Origin: Actinophytocola sp036378875
GTDB taxonomy: Bacteria; Actinomycetota; Actinomycetes; Mycobacteriales; Pseudonocardiaceae
DNA: 64,000 nucleotides
Direction: 5' to 3'
Assembly: GCF_036378875.1 (NCBI RefSeq)
Contig: NZ_DASUVO010000032.1
Location: 84,767-148,766, forward strand
Shown: positions 51,569-59,951 of the stretch, in pieces
Layout: each line of letters starts with the position of its first letter
Position numbering within the stretch: the stretch's first letter is position 1
Position numbers and translations under genes: made by a program
Notes under the pieces: generated by a model
What the model was told of the DNA's origin: nothing
What the model saw: only the letters and a program-made list of their open reading frames with translations
Database searches by the model: none

Positions 51569-52755
51569 GAAAAGCAATCGTGGTCGGCGCCGGCATCGGT
51601 GGGCTGACAGCGGCCCACGCCCTGCGGTGCGTCGGCTGGCAGGTGGACGTCTACGAGCAGGCACCGAAGATCGGCCCTGTCGGCGCGGGCATCGGGATCG
51701 CCCCCAACGCCGTGAAGGCCCTTGACCGCCTCGGGCTGGGGGTGGACCTTCGCGAGCGCGCCAAGCGCCAGGACGGGATGGAGATCCGCCTGCGGTCCGG
51801 CCGGCGTCTCGCGAGCCTGCCCGGCAGCCGCATCGAGGAGCGTTACGGCGCGCCGTTCTACGCTCTGCACCGAGCTGACCTCCACGAGCTGCTTGCTCAC
51901 CGGCTGAGCGCGGCCACCCTGCACACCGGCCACCGCGCCACACGGGTCACCACGGAGACAAACGCCGCCACGGTCACCTTCCAGGCGTCGGCCGGCCCGG
52001 TGTCCGTGACCGCGGACCTGGTCGTGGTGGCCGACGGCGTCCACAGTGAACTTCGTGCCTCGCTGTTCCCCGGCTATCCCGGTCCGGACTACGCCGGGTA
52101 CACCGTGTGGCGTGGCCTCGTGTCCACCACGTCGCCGACCGTTCCTGCGGTGTTGTCGGAGACGTGGGGCCGGGGCGCTCGCTTCGGTTGCGTCGTACTG
52201 GGTGAGGACCGTGTCTACTGGTTCGCCGGCGAGAACATGCGCGAGCACGACAAGCCAGCACACCGGCTCGACCTGCTCGCCGAACGGTTCCGCGGCTGGC
52301 ACGAGCCCATTCCCCAGCTGATCGCCGCCACACCGGAAGACACGTTGCTGCGCCACGACGTCTACTACCTCCGCGCGCCACTGCCGGCATTCGTCCTCGG
52401 CCGCGTCGTGCTGCTGGGAGACGCCGCGCACGCCGTCACACCCGACATCGGACAGGGTGCGTGTCTCGCCATCGAGGACGCGGTGGTCCTCGCGTCCACA
52501 ATGGAGGAACAGGGGATCGATCGGGGTCTGCGTGCCTACGACACGGTCCGCCGCCCGCGCACCGAGAACATGGCCCGCTTCTCCGGCCGGCTCGCCAACA
52601 CGCTGCAGACGACCAACCCGGTCGCTGCCAGGATCCGCGACGTGATCGCTCTCGCCACGCCGACCCCGCTCCTCACACGTGCCGCCGGCACCGCGTTTGC
52701 CTGGACGCCGCCACCGCTCGCCGCGTCTGGCTCGGCCGTCACGGGATCCCCTTGA
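51565..52755 (+). CDS. FAD-dependent monooxygenase (salicylate hydroxylase-like)
   Basis: 396 residues; GTG start overlapping the preceding stop (GTGA). AIVVGAGIGGLTAAHALRCV (FAD), VVVADGVHSELRASLF (DG motif) and GRVVLLGDAAHAVTPDIGQG (GD motif), the full class A signature. The C-terminal ~30 residues (AAGTAFAWTPPPLA) match salicylate/6-hydroxynicotinate hydroxylase relatives. Coexpression with an efflux pump suggests drug or aromatic-compound inactivation. Confidence 0.9.
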   Translation: MRKAIVVGAGIGGLTAAHALRCVGWQVDVYEQAPKIGPVGAGIGIAPNAVKALDRLGLGVDLRERAKRQDGMEIRLRSGRRLASLPGSRIEERYGAPFYALHRADLHELLAHRLSAATLHTGHRATRVTTETNAATVTFQASAGPVSVTADLVVVADGVHSELRASLFPGYPGPDYAGYTVWRGLVSTTSPTVPAVLSETWGRGARFGCVVLGEDRVYWFAGENMREHDKPAHRLDLLAERFRGWHEPIPQLIAATPEDTLLRHDVYYLRAPLPAFVLGRVVLLGDAAHAVTPDIGQGACLAIEDAVVLASTMEEQGIDRGLRAYDTVRRPRTENMARFSGRLANTLQTTNPVAARIRDVIALATPTPLLTRAAGTAFAWTPPPLAASGSAVTGSP

Positions 52756-52798
52756 GCTAGCGTGAGCCGGGACGACGATGCGAGTGGAGGCATGCGGC

Positions 52799-53494
52799 AT
52801 GAGTCGGTCCGGTGTGAGCAAGCCCCGGATGGGACGGCCGTCGTTGGTCGATCGGGAAGCGATCGTGAACGCGGCGGTCGAGATCGGGTTCGACCGGCTG
52901 ACCATGTCCGCGGTCGGATCACTGCTCGGCGTCCGGCATTCGACGCTGTACCGCTACTTCGCCACCCGGGACGCCTTGGCGGCCGCGGCGATCGACCGGT
53001 GCGTCGACTCGGTCCCGTGGCCGGAACCCGAGGGGGACTGGCGTGAGTTCCTCCGCGCGACGGCCAGGTCCTACTGGTCGCTCTACGAGAGACACGCCGG
53101 CCTCGCGGTGGAGGTTTCGGCGCTGCGCACGATCTCCGCGGCGCTGGTCGACATCGCCAACCGGTCGGGGGTCGTGCTGCTCGACCTCGGCTTCGACGCC
53201 GAGGACGCCGTCCTCGTCATCGACATGCTCGGCGAACTGGTGACGCAGGCGTTTCTCGGCGCGGCCGCCGCGTCGCCGCAGGCTCCGGCGACCACCGAGG
53301 AACCGGACGACGTCGGCGTGGTGGACGGTTCACGTCGACGCCGCGAGCAGCTGCTGCGCCCGTGGCTCGACCACTACGACGTCCGGCTGCGTGACGTCCT
53401 CGCCGAGGTCATCGCGCGGCCACCGGTCGAACAGTTCGAGAAGAAGCTGGAAATCTTCCTCGACGGGGTTGGCCGTCGAGCCGGCGATCGCTGA
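52799..53494 (+). CDS. TetR-family transcriptional regulator
   Basis: 231 residues from ATG 52799 (GGAGG 8 nt upstream). HTH in FDRLTMSAVGSLLGVRHSTL and YRYFATRDALAAAAI; C-terminal TetR_C-like region EFLRATARSYWSLYERHAGL. It precedes the second DHA2 pump in the same direction with a 29-bp palindrome between, so it probably controls that pump only from its own separate promoter. Confidence 0.9.
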   Translation: MSRSGVSKPRMGRPSLVDREAIVNAAVEIGFDRLTMSAVGSLLGVRHSTLYRYFATRDALAAAAIDRCVDSVPWPEPEGDWREFLRATARSYWSLYERHAGLAVEVSALRTISAALVDIANRSGVVLLDLGFDAEDAVLVIDMLGELVTQAFLGAAAASPQAPATTEEPDDVGVVDGSRRRREQLLRPWLDHYDVRLRDVLAEVIARPPVEQFEKKLEIFLDGVGRRAGDR

Positions 53495-53531
53495 CCTCAC
53501 CCTGTGAACATCGGCACAGTCCTCGCCCGCT

Positions 53532-53560
53532 CGACTTTATGACACTATGTCATTAAGTCG
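53532..53560. promoter_or_regulatory. 29-bp TetR-type operator before the second DHA2 pump
   Basis: CGACTTTATGACA, centre CTA, then TGTCATTAAGTCG: 13-bp arms with one mismatch. It ends 15 bp before the pump ATG and just ahead of the GAGAGG ribosome-binding site. Confidence 0.75.
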
Positions 53561-53575
53561 ATGAGAGGACTTCAC

Positions 53576-54991
53576 ATGAGTCAGGTGGTGGCCGCGGACG
53601 AGACGGCGGCGTCGCGGCGGCGGGCTCGTTCAGCGTTGGCGGTGATCGTGGCCGCGCAACTGCTCGTGGTGCTGGACGCGTGCGTGGTGAACATCGCCCT
53701 ACCGGCGGCGCAGGCCGACCTGAGGATGGCCGACTCGGGCAGGCAGTGGGTGGTGACCGGCTACTCCCTCACCTTCGGCGGCCTGCTCCTCCTCGGCGGT
53801 CGCGTCGCGGATGTACTGGGGCGCAAGAAGACCTTCCTCGCGGGCCTGTGTGGCTTCACGGTCGCGTCCGTCGTCGGCGGGGTGGCCACGACCGAGGCGA
53901 CGCTGCTGGTCGCGCGAGGTGCGCAGGGCGTCGCGGCCGCGTTCCTGGCGCCGGCCGGGCTGGCGATCCTCACCACGATCTTCCCCGACGGGAGGGAACG
54001 GGCCCGCGCGTTCGCGATCTTCGGTGCCGCGACCGGCAGCGGCGGAGTCGTCGGCATGATTCTGGGCGGAGTGCTGACCTCGTACGGTTCCTGGCGGTGG
54101 TGCCTGCTGATCAACCTGCCGCTCGGGCTGCTCGTGCTCGCCGTCGCCCTGCGGTATCTGGAGGAGAGCACCGCGGCCCGCCCGGCACGGTTCGACCTGG
54201 CCGGCGTCGTGACCGCCACTCTCGGGGCCGGGTCACTGATCTACGGCATCAGCAACGTCGCCGCAGGCGGGTGGCTCGACCCCGCCACGATGGGACCCAC
54301 GGCCGCGGGCGTGGCGCTGCTCGTCGCGTTCGTGCTCATCGAACGACGGTCCGCCGAACCGATGATGCCGCTGCATGTCGTGGCCGACCGCGTACGCGGC
54401 AGCGCCTTTCTCGTCATCCTGCTGGTCAACGCCGCCACCCTCGCGTTCTACCTCCTGCTCACCTTCTACCTGCAGGTCGTCAAGGACTACTCGGCGATGG
54501 CGACCGGCCTGGCATTCGTGCCCATCGGGATCGGAATCCTCGTCGGCGCCACCGTCGCCGGCCGGGCACTCAGCCGGTGGCAACCACGCCAGGTCACCAT
54601 CGCCGGCCTGCTCGTCGCCGTGACCGGAATGGCGGCCATGTCTCTGCTGCGCGTCGACACCCCGTTCTGGGCACTGGTGATGCCGGCGCAACTGGTCGTC
54701 GGCGCCGGTGTCGGAGCAACGCTCACCACGATCGTCAGCCTCGCCCTCGTCGGCGTTCCGCCGCACGAGTCCGGGGTGGCGAGCGCGCTCACCAACGCCA
54801 TGGGCCAGATCGGCGGCGCGGCCGGCGTCTCCGTGCTGAACATGATCGCCGTCGTCGTCACCACAGCCGAAGGCGCCTCGCCGACCACCGGCTATGCGAC
54901 GGCCTTCCTCGGCGGCGCCATCCTGCTCGCGCTCGCACTGCTGACCGCACTCCTCGGTGCCCGACCAGCGCGACGTTCGCGGGTCAACTAA
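53576..54991 (+). CDS. MFS multidrug transporter (DHA2, 14 TM)
   Basis: 471 residues from ATG 53576; GAGAGG 7 nt upstream. LAVIVAAQLLVVLDACVVNI in TM1, LGGRVADVLGRKKTF (motif A), FGAATGSGGVVGMILGGVLT (motif C region) and LPLGLLVLAVALRYLEE. Similar in layout to the pump at 49980 but not a recent duplicate. The TetR gene upstream and the operator at 53532 give its likely regulation. Confidence 0.92.
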   Translation: MSQVVAADETAASRRRARSALAVIVAAQLLVVLDACVVNIALPAAQADLRMADSGRQWVVTGYSLTFGGLLLLGGRVADVLGRKKTFLAGLCGFTVASVVGGVATTEATLLVARGAQGVAAAFLAPAGLAILTTIFPDGRERARAFAIFGAATGSGGVVGMILGGVLTSYGSWRWCLLINLPLGLLVLAVALRYLEESTAARPARFDLAGVVTATLGAGSLIYGISNVAAGGWLDPATMGPTAAGVALLVAFVLIERRSAEPMMPLHVVADRVRGSAFLVILLVNAATLAFYLLLTFYLQVVKDYSAMATGLAFVPIGIGILVGATVAGRALSRWQPRQVTIAGLLVAVTGMAAMSLLRVDTPFWALVMPAQLVVGAGVGATLTTIVSLALVGVPPHESGVASALTNAMGQIGGAAGVSVLNMIAVVVTTAEGASPTTGYATAFLGGAILLALALLTALLGARPARRSRVN

Positions 54992-55081
54992 CGGAGCCAT
55001 CGCGTGAACCGCACCGGCAGTTGAGCAGGAGGGGTGCGTTACACCGTAGTTGCCTGAGGCGACACTCGGTGTGGGGCGCTG

Positions 55082-56053
55082 ATGTTGAGGATCTTCTTCA
55101 CGAGCGACGACGTGGCGCGGACGAGAATCGCGCCAGGGCCGGATCCGTTGTGGGAGCTGGTGATGAGCCTGCAGCTGCTTCGGCCCCAGCCGGGCGACCT
55201 GCTGTTCCGGCCGTGGCGGGAGGCTGTGCGGCAGGCGGTTGGCCGGTTGGGTGGCCGCTTGCGTCTGCTGCTATCCCTCACCCCGCCAGTGGGTTACTTC
55301 CCCGACTTCCTCAATCCCAGCGCCGCGCTGGGTGGTCTGGAACACGGCCTGGCCGCAATCCGTTCCACAGCCAAAACGGCCCTCCACCACGACGTGCGAC
55401 ATTTGGCCTCGTCGTCGACGTTGCCCGCGGAAGCCTGGCGTCTGGCGTCTGGCGAGCCGTCCGTGCTGACCGACCTCACCGACACGATGCTGGCCTGCTA
55501 CGCGCAGGTCGTCGCCCCCTACCAGGCCACGGTCGACGCCGCGGTGGAACGTGACCGCAGGCGCCGGGTCGAAGCGCTCGCGACCGGTGGCGTGGAGGGG
55601 CTGTTGGCCAGTCTGGAACCGGTGGCGCGGTGGTCGTGCGGCGAACTGCGGCTACCCGGTCACCGTGATCAGGAACTGCACCTCGACGGTCGCGGTCTGC
55701 TGCTCATCCCGTCCTACTTCTGTCTCAAGGGCCCGGTGACCATGCTCGACCCCACGCTGCCGCCGGTCGTGGTCTACTCGGTGACCAAACGGCCGGATCT
55801 GTTGACCGGACGCGACACCAGCGCGCTGGCCACCCTGATCGGCGCCACCCGCGCGGCACTGCTGGAGGCCGTCGCCACCGGCGGACCCCTGACCACCACG
55901 ACCCTGGCCCGCCGCGCCGGCACCGCCGCGTCAACGGCCAGCGAGCACGCGACCGTGCTGCGGGACGCCGGCCTGATCGACAGCAACCGCGACCGCAATC
56001 GCATGGTCCACCAGGTGACCCCGCTTGGCCGGTCCCTGCTCGACGGCCACTAG
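55082..56053 (+). CDS. ArsR-like winged-helix regulator with DUF5937-type N-terminal domain
   Basis: 323 residues. A long N-terminal domain (LRIFFTSDDVARTRIAPGPD, PLWELVMSLQLL, ARWSCGELRLPGHRDQELHL) is followed by a C-terminal ArsR winged helix (GPLTTTTLARRAGTAASTAS, EHATVLRDAGLIDSNRDRNR). This order is the actinobacterial DUF5937/ArsR family of unknown signal. No divergent partner lies alongside; the small repeat TTCGGCC-GGCCGAA after the stop may terminate it. Confidence 0.82.
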   Translation: MLRIFFTSDDVARTRIAPGPDPLWELVMSLQLLRPQPGDLLFRPWREAVRQAVGRLGGRLRLLLSLTPPVGYFPDFLNPSAALGGLEHGLAAIRSTAKTALHHDVRHLASSSTLPAEAWRLASGEPSVLTDLTDTMLACYAQVVAPYQATVDAAVERDRRRRVEALATGGVEGLLASLEPVARWSCGELRLPGHRDQELHLDGRGLLLIPSYFCLKGPVTMLDPTLPPVVVYSVTKRPDLLTGRDTSALATLIGATRAALLEAVATGGPLTTTTLARRAGTAASTASEHATVLRDAGLIDSNRDRNRMVHQVTPLGRSLLDGH

Positions 56054-56057
56054 AACC

Positions 56058-56073
56058 TTCGGCCTCGGCCGAA
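56058..56073 (+). terminator. Short hairpin after the ArsR-like gene
   Basis: TTCGGCC-TC-GGCCGAA, a 7-bp stem with a 2-nt loop starting 5 nt after the stop. Such a tight loop is marginal, so it is only a weak terminator candidate. Confidence 0.3.
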
Positions 56074-56142
56074 ACACCTTTCCTGCGGTGGCAGTGCCCC
56101 AGGACGCTCAGGTCTTCGTTTCCACAAAGGATGAGGTGGACA

Positions 56143-56628
56143 ATGCGACGCCTGACCACGGTCGTCATCGCACTCAGCACGTTCCTGTCACTGTTGTTGG
56201 TGGTCCCGGCGCAGGCAGACCCGGTCGCGGCCAGGTGGAACTGCGGAAGCCGGTGCAACGGAACCGATCCCGCGGAGTTCCAGGCCACACCGACCGGTGG
56301 GGTGTGTGCCGCCGACGCCCGAACGGTGGCGACCACGCCCAACGCGGAGCACGGACTCACCCTCCAACTGAGGTACAGCCCGACGTGCCGAACGGTGTGG
56401 GGCCGCATCTACGGTGGGCGGAAACAGAACTACTACATCAGGTTGTGGCAGTGGCTGCCGGGCCCGCAGGAATACGAGCCCAAGGGCAGCCCCCGTGAGA
56501 TCGGCCCCGTGGGGAACCGGCCCTTCGAATGGGGCTGGCAGTGGGACGACGCCGGCGTTCAAATAAGGGCGTGTGTGTCCACGCAATGGGACAGTATCGG
56601 CGAATTCGCCTGCACCGCGCGTTACTAA
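56143..56628 (+). CDS. Secreted DUF2690-type protein
   Basis: 161 residues from ATG 56143, with GAGGTGG upstream. Signal peptide RRLTTVVIALSTFLSLLLVV then PAQADP. The mature domain has NCGSRCNGTDPAEF, CAADARTVAT, LQLRYSPTCRTVWGRIYGG and VQIRACVSTQWDSIGEFACT; four or more cysteines and the C-x-G-x-x-C-x-G-x-DP start match DUF2690, secreted actinobacterial proteins of unknown role. Confidence 0.85.
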   Translation: MRRLTTVVIALSTFLSLLLVVPAQADPVAARWNCGSRCNGTDPAEFQATPTGGVCAADARTVATTPNAEHGLTLQLRYSPTCRTVWGRIYGGRKQNYYIRLWQWLPGPQEYEPKGSPREIGPVGNRPFEWGWQWDDAGVQIRACVSTQWDSIGEFACTARY

Positions 56629-56701
56629 CGCGCTCAACCCTCGTCGTCATGATCGCCGCGCGCTCCGGTGAGTCCCGGTGCCGCCCGACAACCAGGGGCC
56701 G

Positions 56702-57184
56702 CTAGCCGCGCCGTCGGGCGGGATTCAGGCGGATCTCGATGTCGGTGGACATGACCTCCGGAGTTGGGCCGGCGGTTGCCTGGACGCTGATCGACTGGCC
56801 GGTGCCGGCCTGGACGAAGGACAGGGGAGGGTGGCCTTCCTGCAGGTACTTGTCGCCCCATTGCATCAGCGACAGGAACACCGGCAGCAGGTCCTCACCG
56901 GCCTCGGTCAGTCGGTACTCGTCGCGGGCCCGGCTCCCGGGCTCCCGATAAGGAACGGACTCGACGATCCGCGCCGCCTTCAGCTGTTTGAGTGCCCGCG
57001 ACACCGCGGGTGCCGAGGTCCCGATCCGCGCCACGAAGTCGTCGAACCTGGTTGTGCCGTAGAAGCATTCGCGGACCACCAAGAACATCGTCTTGGTGCT
57101 GAGGATGTCCAGCACCCGACCTGCCGAGCATCCGTCGCCGATCGTCCACGCGTCCCGGTTGTGCAGTCGTTCCTCGAACTTCAT
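56702..57184 (-). CDS. HxlR-family transcriptional regulator
   Basis: 160 residues from ATG 57184. Near the N-terminus CSAGRVLDILSTKTMFLVVRECFYGTTRFDDF, then PAVSRALKQLKAARIVESVP and YRLTEAGEDLLPV, the HxlR winged helix. Cysteines in GDGCSAGR could act as a sensor, as in some HxlR proteins. Divergent from the tautomerase gene, and GCTAA-type half-sites occur in the gap, so it probably regulates it. Confidence 0.88.
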   Translation of the reverse strand: MKFEERLHNRDAWTIGDGCSAGRVLDILSTKTMFLVVRECFYGTTRFDDFVARIGTSAPAVSRALKQLKAARIVESVPYREPGSRARDEYRLTEAGEDLLPVFLSLMQWGDKYLQEGHPPLSFVQAGTGQSISVQATAGPTPEVMSTDIEIRLNPARRRG

Positions 57185-57282
57185 GGCCACGACGTCATTG
57201 TAGCTAATGCTTGCGTTACCCAGCATCGGATGGTTCCATCTGGCTAACGTCATCATTACCGAGATGGAGAACCCGAGACGCC

Positions 57283-57708
57283 ATGCCGCTGTGGACCATT
57301 CATCACACACCTGGAATCTTCACCGCCGAGGAAAAGCACCGACTCGCCTCCCACATCACAGACCACTACGCACAGGTCGGACTGCCCCGGTTCTACGTGG
57401 TCACGCTGTTCCATGAGACCCGGCCCGAGGACTTCTACATCGGTGGGGAGCGCGCGTCGGTCGGCGTTCGCATCGCCATCGACCACATCGCCCGACGCAA
57501 CCCCGACCAGGAGAGCAGACGCCGGACCGCCCAGTGGATCAAGGGCGTGCTGCAGCCTCACCTCGAACGGCACGCAGGGCTGCACTGGGAGTTCCACATA
57601 GACGAGACCAGTGCGGATCTCTGGATGATCAACGGGATCGCGCCGCCCCCGGCGGGCTCCGACACCGAGAAACTCTGGGCCGAGAACAACTCGGTGTCCC
57701 CCTCCTGA
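57283..57708 (+). CDS. Tautomerase-superfamily protein (cis-CaaD-like)
   Basis: 141 residues from ATG 57283. After Met removal the N-terminus is Pro (PLWTIHHTPGIFTAEEKHRL), the catalytic base of the tautomerase superfamily. RFYVVTLFHETRPEDFYIGG and VRIAIDHIARR match the cis-3-chloroacrylic acid dehalogenase/putative oxalocrotonate tautomerase group. The upstream ATG/GTG extensions would bury Pro1, which supports this start. Likely aromatic or halo-acid metabolism, under control of the divergent HxlR protein. Confidence 0.85.
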   Translation: MPLWTIHHTPGIFTAEEKHRLASHITDHYAQVGLPRFYVVTLFHETRPEDFYIGGERASVGVRIAIDHIARRNPDQESRRRTAQWIKGVLQPHLERHAGLHWEFHIDETSADLWMINGIAPPPAGSDTEKLWAENNSVSPS

Positions 57709-57961
57709 TCACGCCGCCAGCGCCGCCACGACCAGGGGTACCCCGCTTCGCGTTCAGCCAGACGACCGCCGGCAGAGCGGCTCGCACCTGATCGCGCCCT
57801 GACCCCTGGGGGCGACACTGCAGGTGGGCGTTGGAGGGCGCTCGGCCGGCCGCCGCGTCAGTCGATATCGCCCCGCTCAGCCGAGTCGCCCCACGGCCTC
57901 CTCTGGTCGCGATTCGTCGCGTAGTCAGGCGATCGGCCGAACGGGCCATGGTGACCCTTGG

Positions 57962-57991
57962 TTGACATGTGACCTTTTGGTCACATATCTT
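57962..57991 (+). promoter_or_regulatory. Promoter with ArsR operator in the spacer
   Basis: TTGACA (57962-57967) and TATCTT (57986-57991) are 18 bp apart. Between them lies a perfect 20-bp palindrome, ATGTGACC-TTTT-GGTCACAT (57967-57986). The GTG start at 57998 is 7 nt after the -10, so the transcript should be leaderless. The repressor is most likely the ArsR protein encoded first. Confidence 0.75.
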
Positions 57992-57997
57992 CGCCGC

Positions 57998-58318
57998 GTG
58001 ACCGACGACGACCGCGTATTCAAGGCGCTCGCGGACCCGACCCGTCGGTTCCTGCTCGATCTGCTGTTCGCCAGGGACGGTCGGACACTGACCGAGTTGG
58101 AGTCCGAGTTGGCCATGACCCGCTTCGGCGTCATGAAGCACCTCAAGGTGCTCGAGGACGCGGACCTGGTCGTCACCCGCCGGTCCGGCAGGGAGAAGCT
58201 GCACTTCCTGAACCCGGTGCCGATCCGGCTTATCCACGACCGGTGGATCGACAAGTACACCGAGCGCCAGGTCTCGGCGCTCACCGAGCTCAAATACCAG
58301 TTGGAGGAAGAGGCATGA
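57998..58318 (+). CDS. ArsR-family (SdpR-like) regulator
   Basis: 106 residues; GTG start 7 nt after the -10 box. Typical of ArsR regulators paired with SRPBCC proteins: VFKALADPTRRFLLDLLFAR, LTELESELAMTRFGVMKHLK, VLEDADLVVTRRSGREKLHF and NPVPIRLIHDRWIDKYTE. It lacks metal-binding cysteines, so it probably senses something else. Autoregulation through the palindrome in its own promoter is likely. Overlaps the next gene by ATGA. Confidence 0.92.
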   Translation: MTDDDRVFKALADPTRRFLLDLLFARDGRTLTELESELAMTRFGVMKHLKVLEDADLVVTRRSGREKLHFLNPVPIRLIHDRWIDKYTERQVSALTELKYQLEEEA

Positions 58319-58824
58319 CCAGCACGACGGTTCAGGTCCACCGGATCTACATCAAGGCCACGCCGCAGGCGATCTGGGACGCGATCACCAAGCCGGAGTG
58401 GATCGAACGGTACGGCTACGGCGGCAGGTTCGCGGAGGAGTTGGTCGCCGGCAAACCCTTCCGGCTCCTCACCAGCGACGACATGAAGAAGGCCGGAGTC
58501 GAGATGGGCTTCGAGGTCCCGGACGTGGCCGTTGACGGCGAGATCCTCGAAATGGACCCGCCGCGCAAGCTGGTCATGACCTGGCGCATGGCCATGGACC
58601 CGACCGCCGCGGCCGAGGGCTTCACCCGGCTCACCTATGAGATCGCGGAGGAGGACAGCGGCTTCGTCAGGCTCACCCTGATCCACGACCTCACCGGAGC
58701 CCCGACCTTGGCCACGCAGGTCGCGGGCAGCGACGCGCCGGCCAACCAGGGCGGCGGCGGCTGGCCATGGGTGCTCAGCGACCTGAAGTCGCTGCTGGAG
58801 ACCGGCGCGCCGCTCGCGAGCTGA
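58315..58824 (+). CDS. SRPBCC/AHSA1-domain protein
   Basis: 169 residues. START-like helix-grip fold of the AHSA1 group: IYIKATPQAIWDAITKPEWI, YGYGGRFAEELVAGKPFRL, ILEMDPPRKLVMTWRM and GGGWPWVLSDLKSLLETG. Partner ArsR-SRPBCC operons are frequent in actinomycetes; the SRPBCC protein presumably binds a hydrophobic ligand. Ends before a strong hairpin. Confidence 0.9.
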   Translation: MTSTTVQVHRIYIKATPQAIWDAITKPEWIERYGYGGRFAEELVAGKPFRLLTSDDMKKAGVEMGFEVPDVAVDGEILEMDPPRKLVMTWRMAMDPTAAAEGFTRLTYEIAEEDSGFVRLTLIHDLTGAPTLATQVAGSDAPANQGGGGWPWVLSDLKSLLETGAPLAS

Positions 58825-58900
58825 CTTGGGTGGGGCCAAAATCCTGTCCTAAATGGATGGTTCAACTCCGGGAGGTGGGGGCCAGAACTTGCCCGGAACT

Positions 58901-58926
58901 GGGGCCAGAACTCGGGTTCTGGCCCC
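58901..58926 (+). terminator. Hairpin after the ArsR-SRPBCC operon
   Basis: GGGGCCAGAAC-TCGG-GTTCTGGCCCC, a perfect 11-bp stem with a 4-nt loop, 76 nt after the stop. Two looser copies of the same word (GGGGCCAAAAT and GGGGCCAGAACTT) precede it. Confidence 0.7.
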
Positions 58927-59058
58927 GTTCCGTGAACCATCGCTGAGTGCAAACCACCTCGTCGCGGAGCTCAACCTGGAGGGTCGGGCGTTTCTCGGCT
59001 ACGCCCCGGCGTCGTCCCGCTTAACGTCGCGGATCACGGCACATGTGCGTACGCATTC

Positions 59059-59793
59059 TCAGATCGCGCGAACTTCGGCGAGCCGCTTGACCGCGTACTC
59101 GTCGTCCCAGCAGACGGCGGCTTCCCATGCGGCCGACGCTTGCGCGGCGGTGTCGTACGCGTCGTCGTCGAGGCCGGCGGCGTTGTGGGGCAGCACGAGG
59201 TCGAGGTCGGGGACGTCGACGTGCGACTCGTCCCAGTCGATCAGCGCGACGTGGTTCGCGGTCATGCGGACGTTGCCAAGGTTGTTGGGGTCGCCGTGGA
59301 CGACGCACCTCTGACGTCCGGCGAGCTTCGCCCACGCTGCCCGGCATCGAGCAACACCCTCGGGGGGCATCGCGCCGAGGTCGATCTTGGTCCCGGTGTC
59401 GGCGTGTAGGAGGTCGGTCGACGATCGCCATCCTGGGCGCTGCGGCCAGCCCTGCGTCAACCGATGCAGCTGGCGGAGCGTGCCGGCCACGCGACGCCAG
59501 TCGGCCTGCGTCTCGGGCGGTCCGCCCTCCAGGTAGGTCATCACCACCAGACCGTCGGCGAACAGTCGGCCGTCCTTGGTCGGGATCGGCACTGGCACGG
59601 TCAGACCTTCACGGTCGAGATGGTGGAGGAGCGCGGTCTCCCAGGCCAGGTCAGCATCGCTTCTGGTGCCGAGACGACCGACCGCGAGGTGCCCGTTGAC
59701 GCGCACGCTCCACACGTCGTTGGCGACCCCGCCGGCAAGCGGTTCGATGCGAGCCGCGTCTTCACCCCACTGCCCGAGTGCCTCCCACCCCAT
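59059..59793 (-). CDS. Aminoglycoside phosphotransferase (APH)-family kinase-like protein
   Basis: 244 residues from ATG 59793. N-lobe IEPLAGGVANDVWSVRVNGH, catalytic loop CVVHGDPNNLGNVRM (H-G-D-x-x-x-x-N) and metal-binding VALIDWDESHV (IDWD), with RLRQLHRL-type linker. The APH fold covers antibiotic kinases and many small-molecule kinases. Same strand as the GNAT gene to its right but 158 bp apart. Confidence 0.88.
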   Translation of the reverse strand: MGWEALGQWGEDAARIEPLAGGVANDVWSVRVNGHLAVGRLGTRSDADLAWETALLHHLDREGLTVPVPIPTKDGRLFADGLVVMTYLEGGPPETQADWRRVAGTLRQLHRLTQGWPQRPGWRSSTDLLHADTGTKIDLGAMPPEGVARCRAAWAKLAGRQRCVVHGDPNNLGNVRMTANHVALIDWDESHVDVPDLDLVLPHNAAGLDDDAYDTAAQASAAWEAAVCWDDEYAVKRLAEVRAI

Positions 59794-59951
59794 TCGCCAC
59801 ACCTTACGGGCTATCCGAACACCACTGTTCTCGGCAGGGGCGACCGTGCTATGCGCCGGGTCCGGTGTCGGGGGAGAGCTTTGCCGCGGACCTGCGCGAC
59901 CGCTGAGTTCGTCCTGTGTGGAGCGAACACGTCCGATGTAGACGGCGGGTG

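Noticed and set aside
57709..57960. Possible transposase fragment on the minus strand (AVVWLNAKRGTPGRG)
   Set aside because: Too short, no catalytic motif or terminal repeats, and other frames are equally open.
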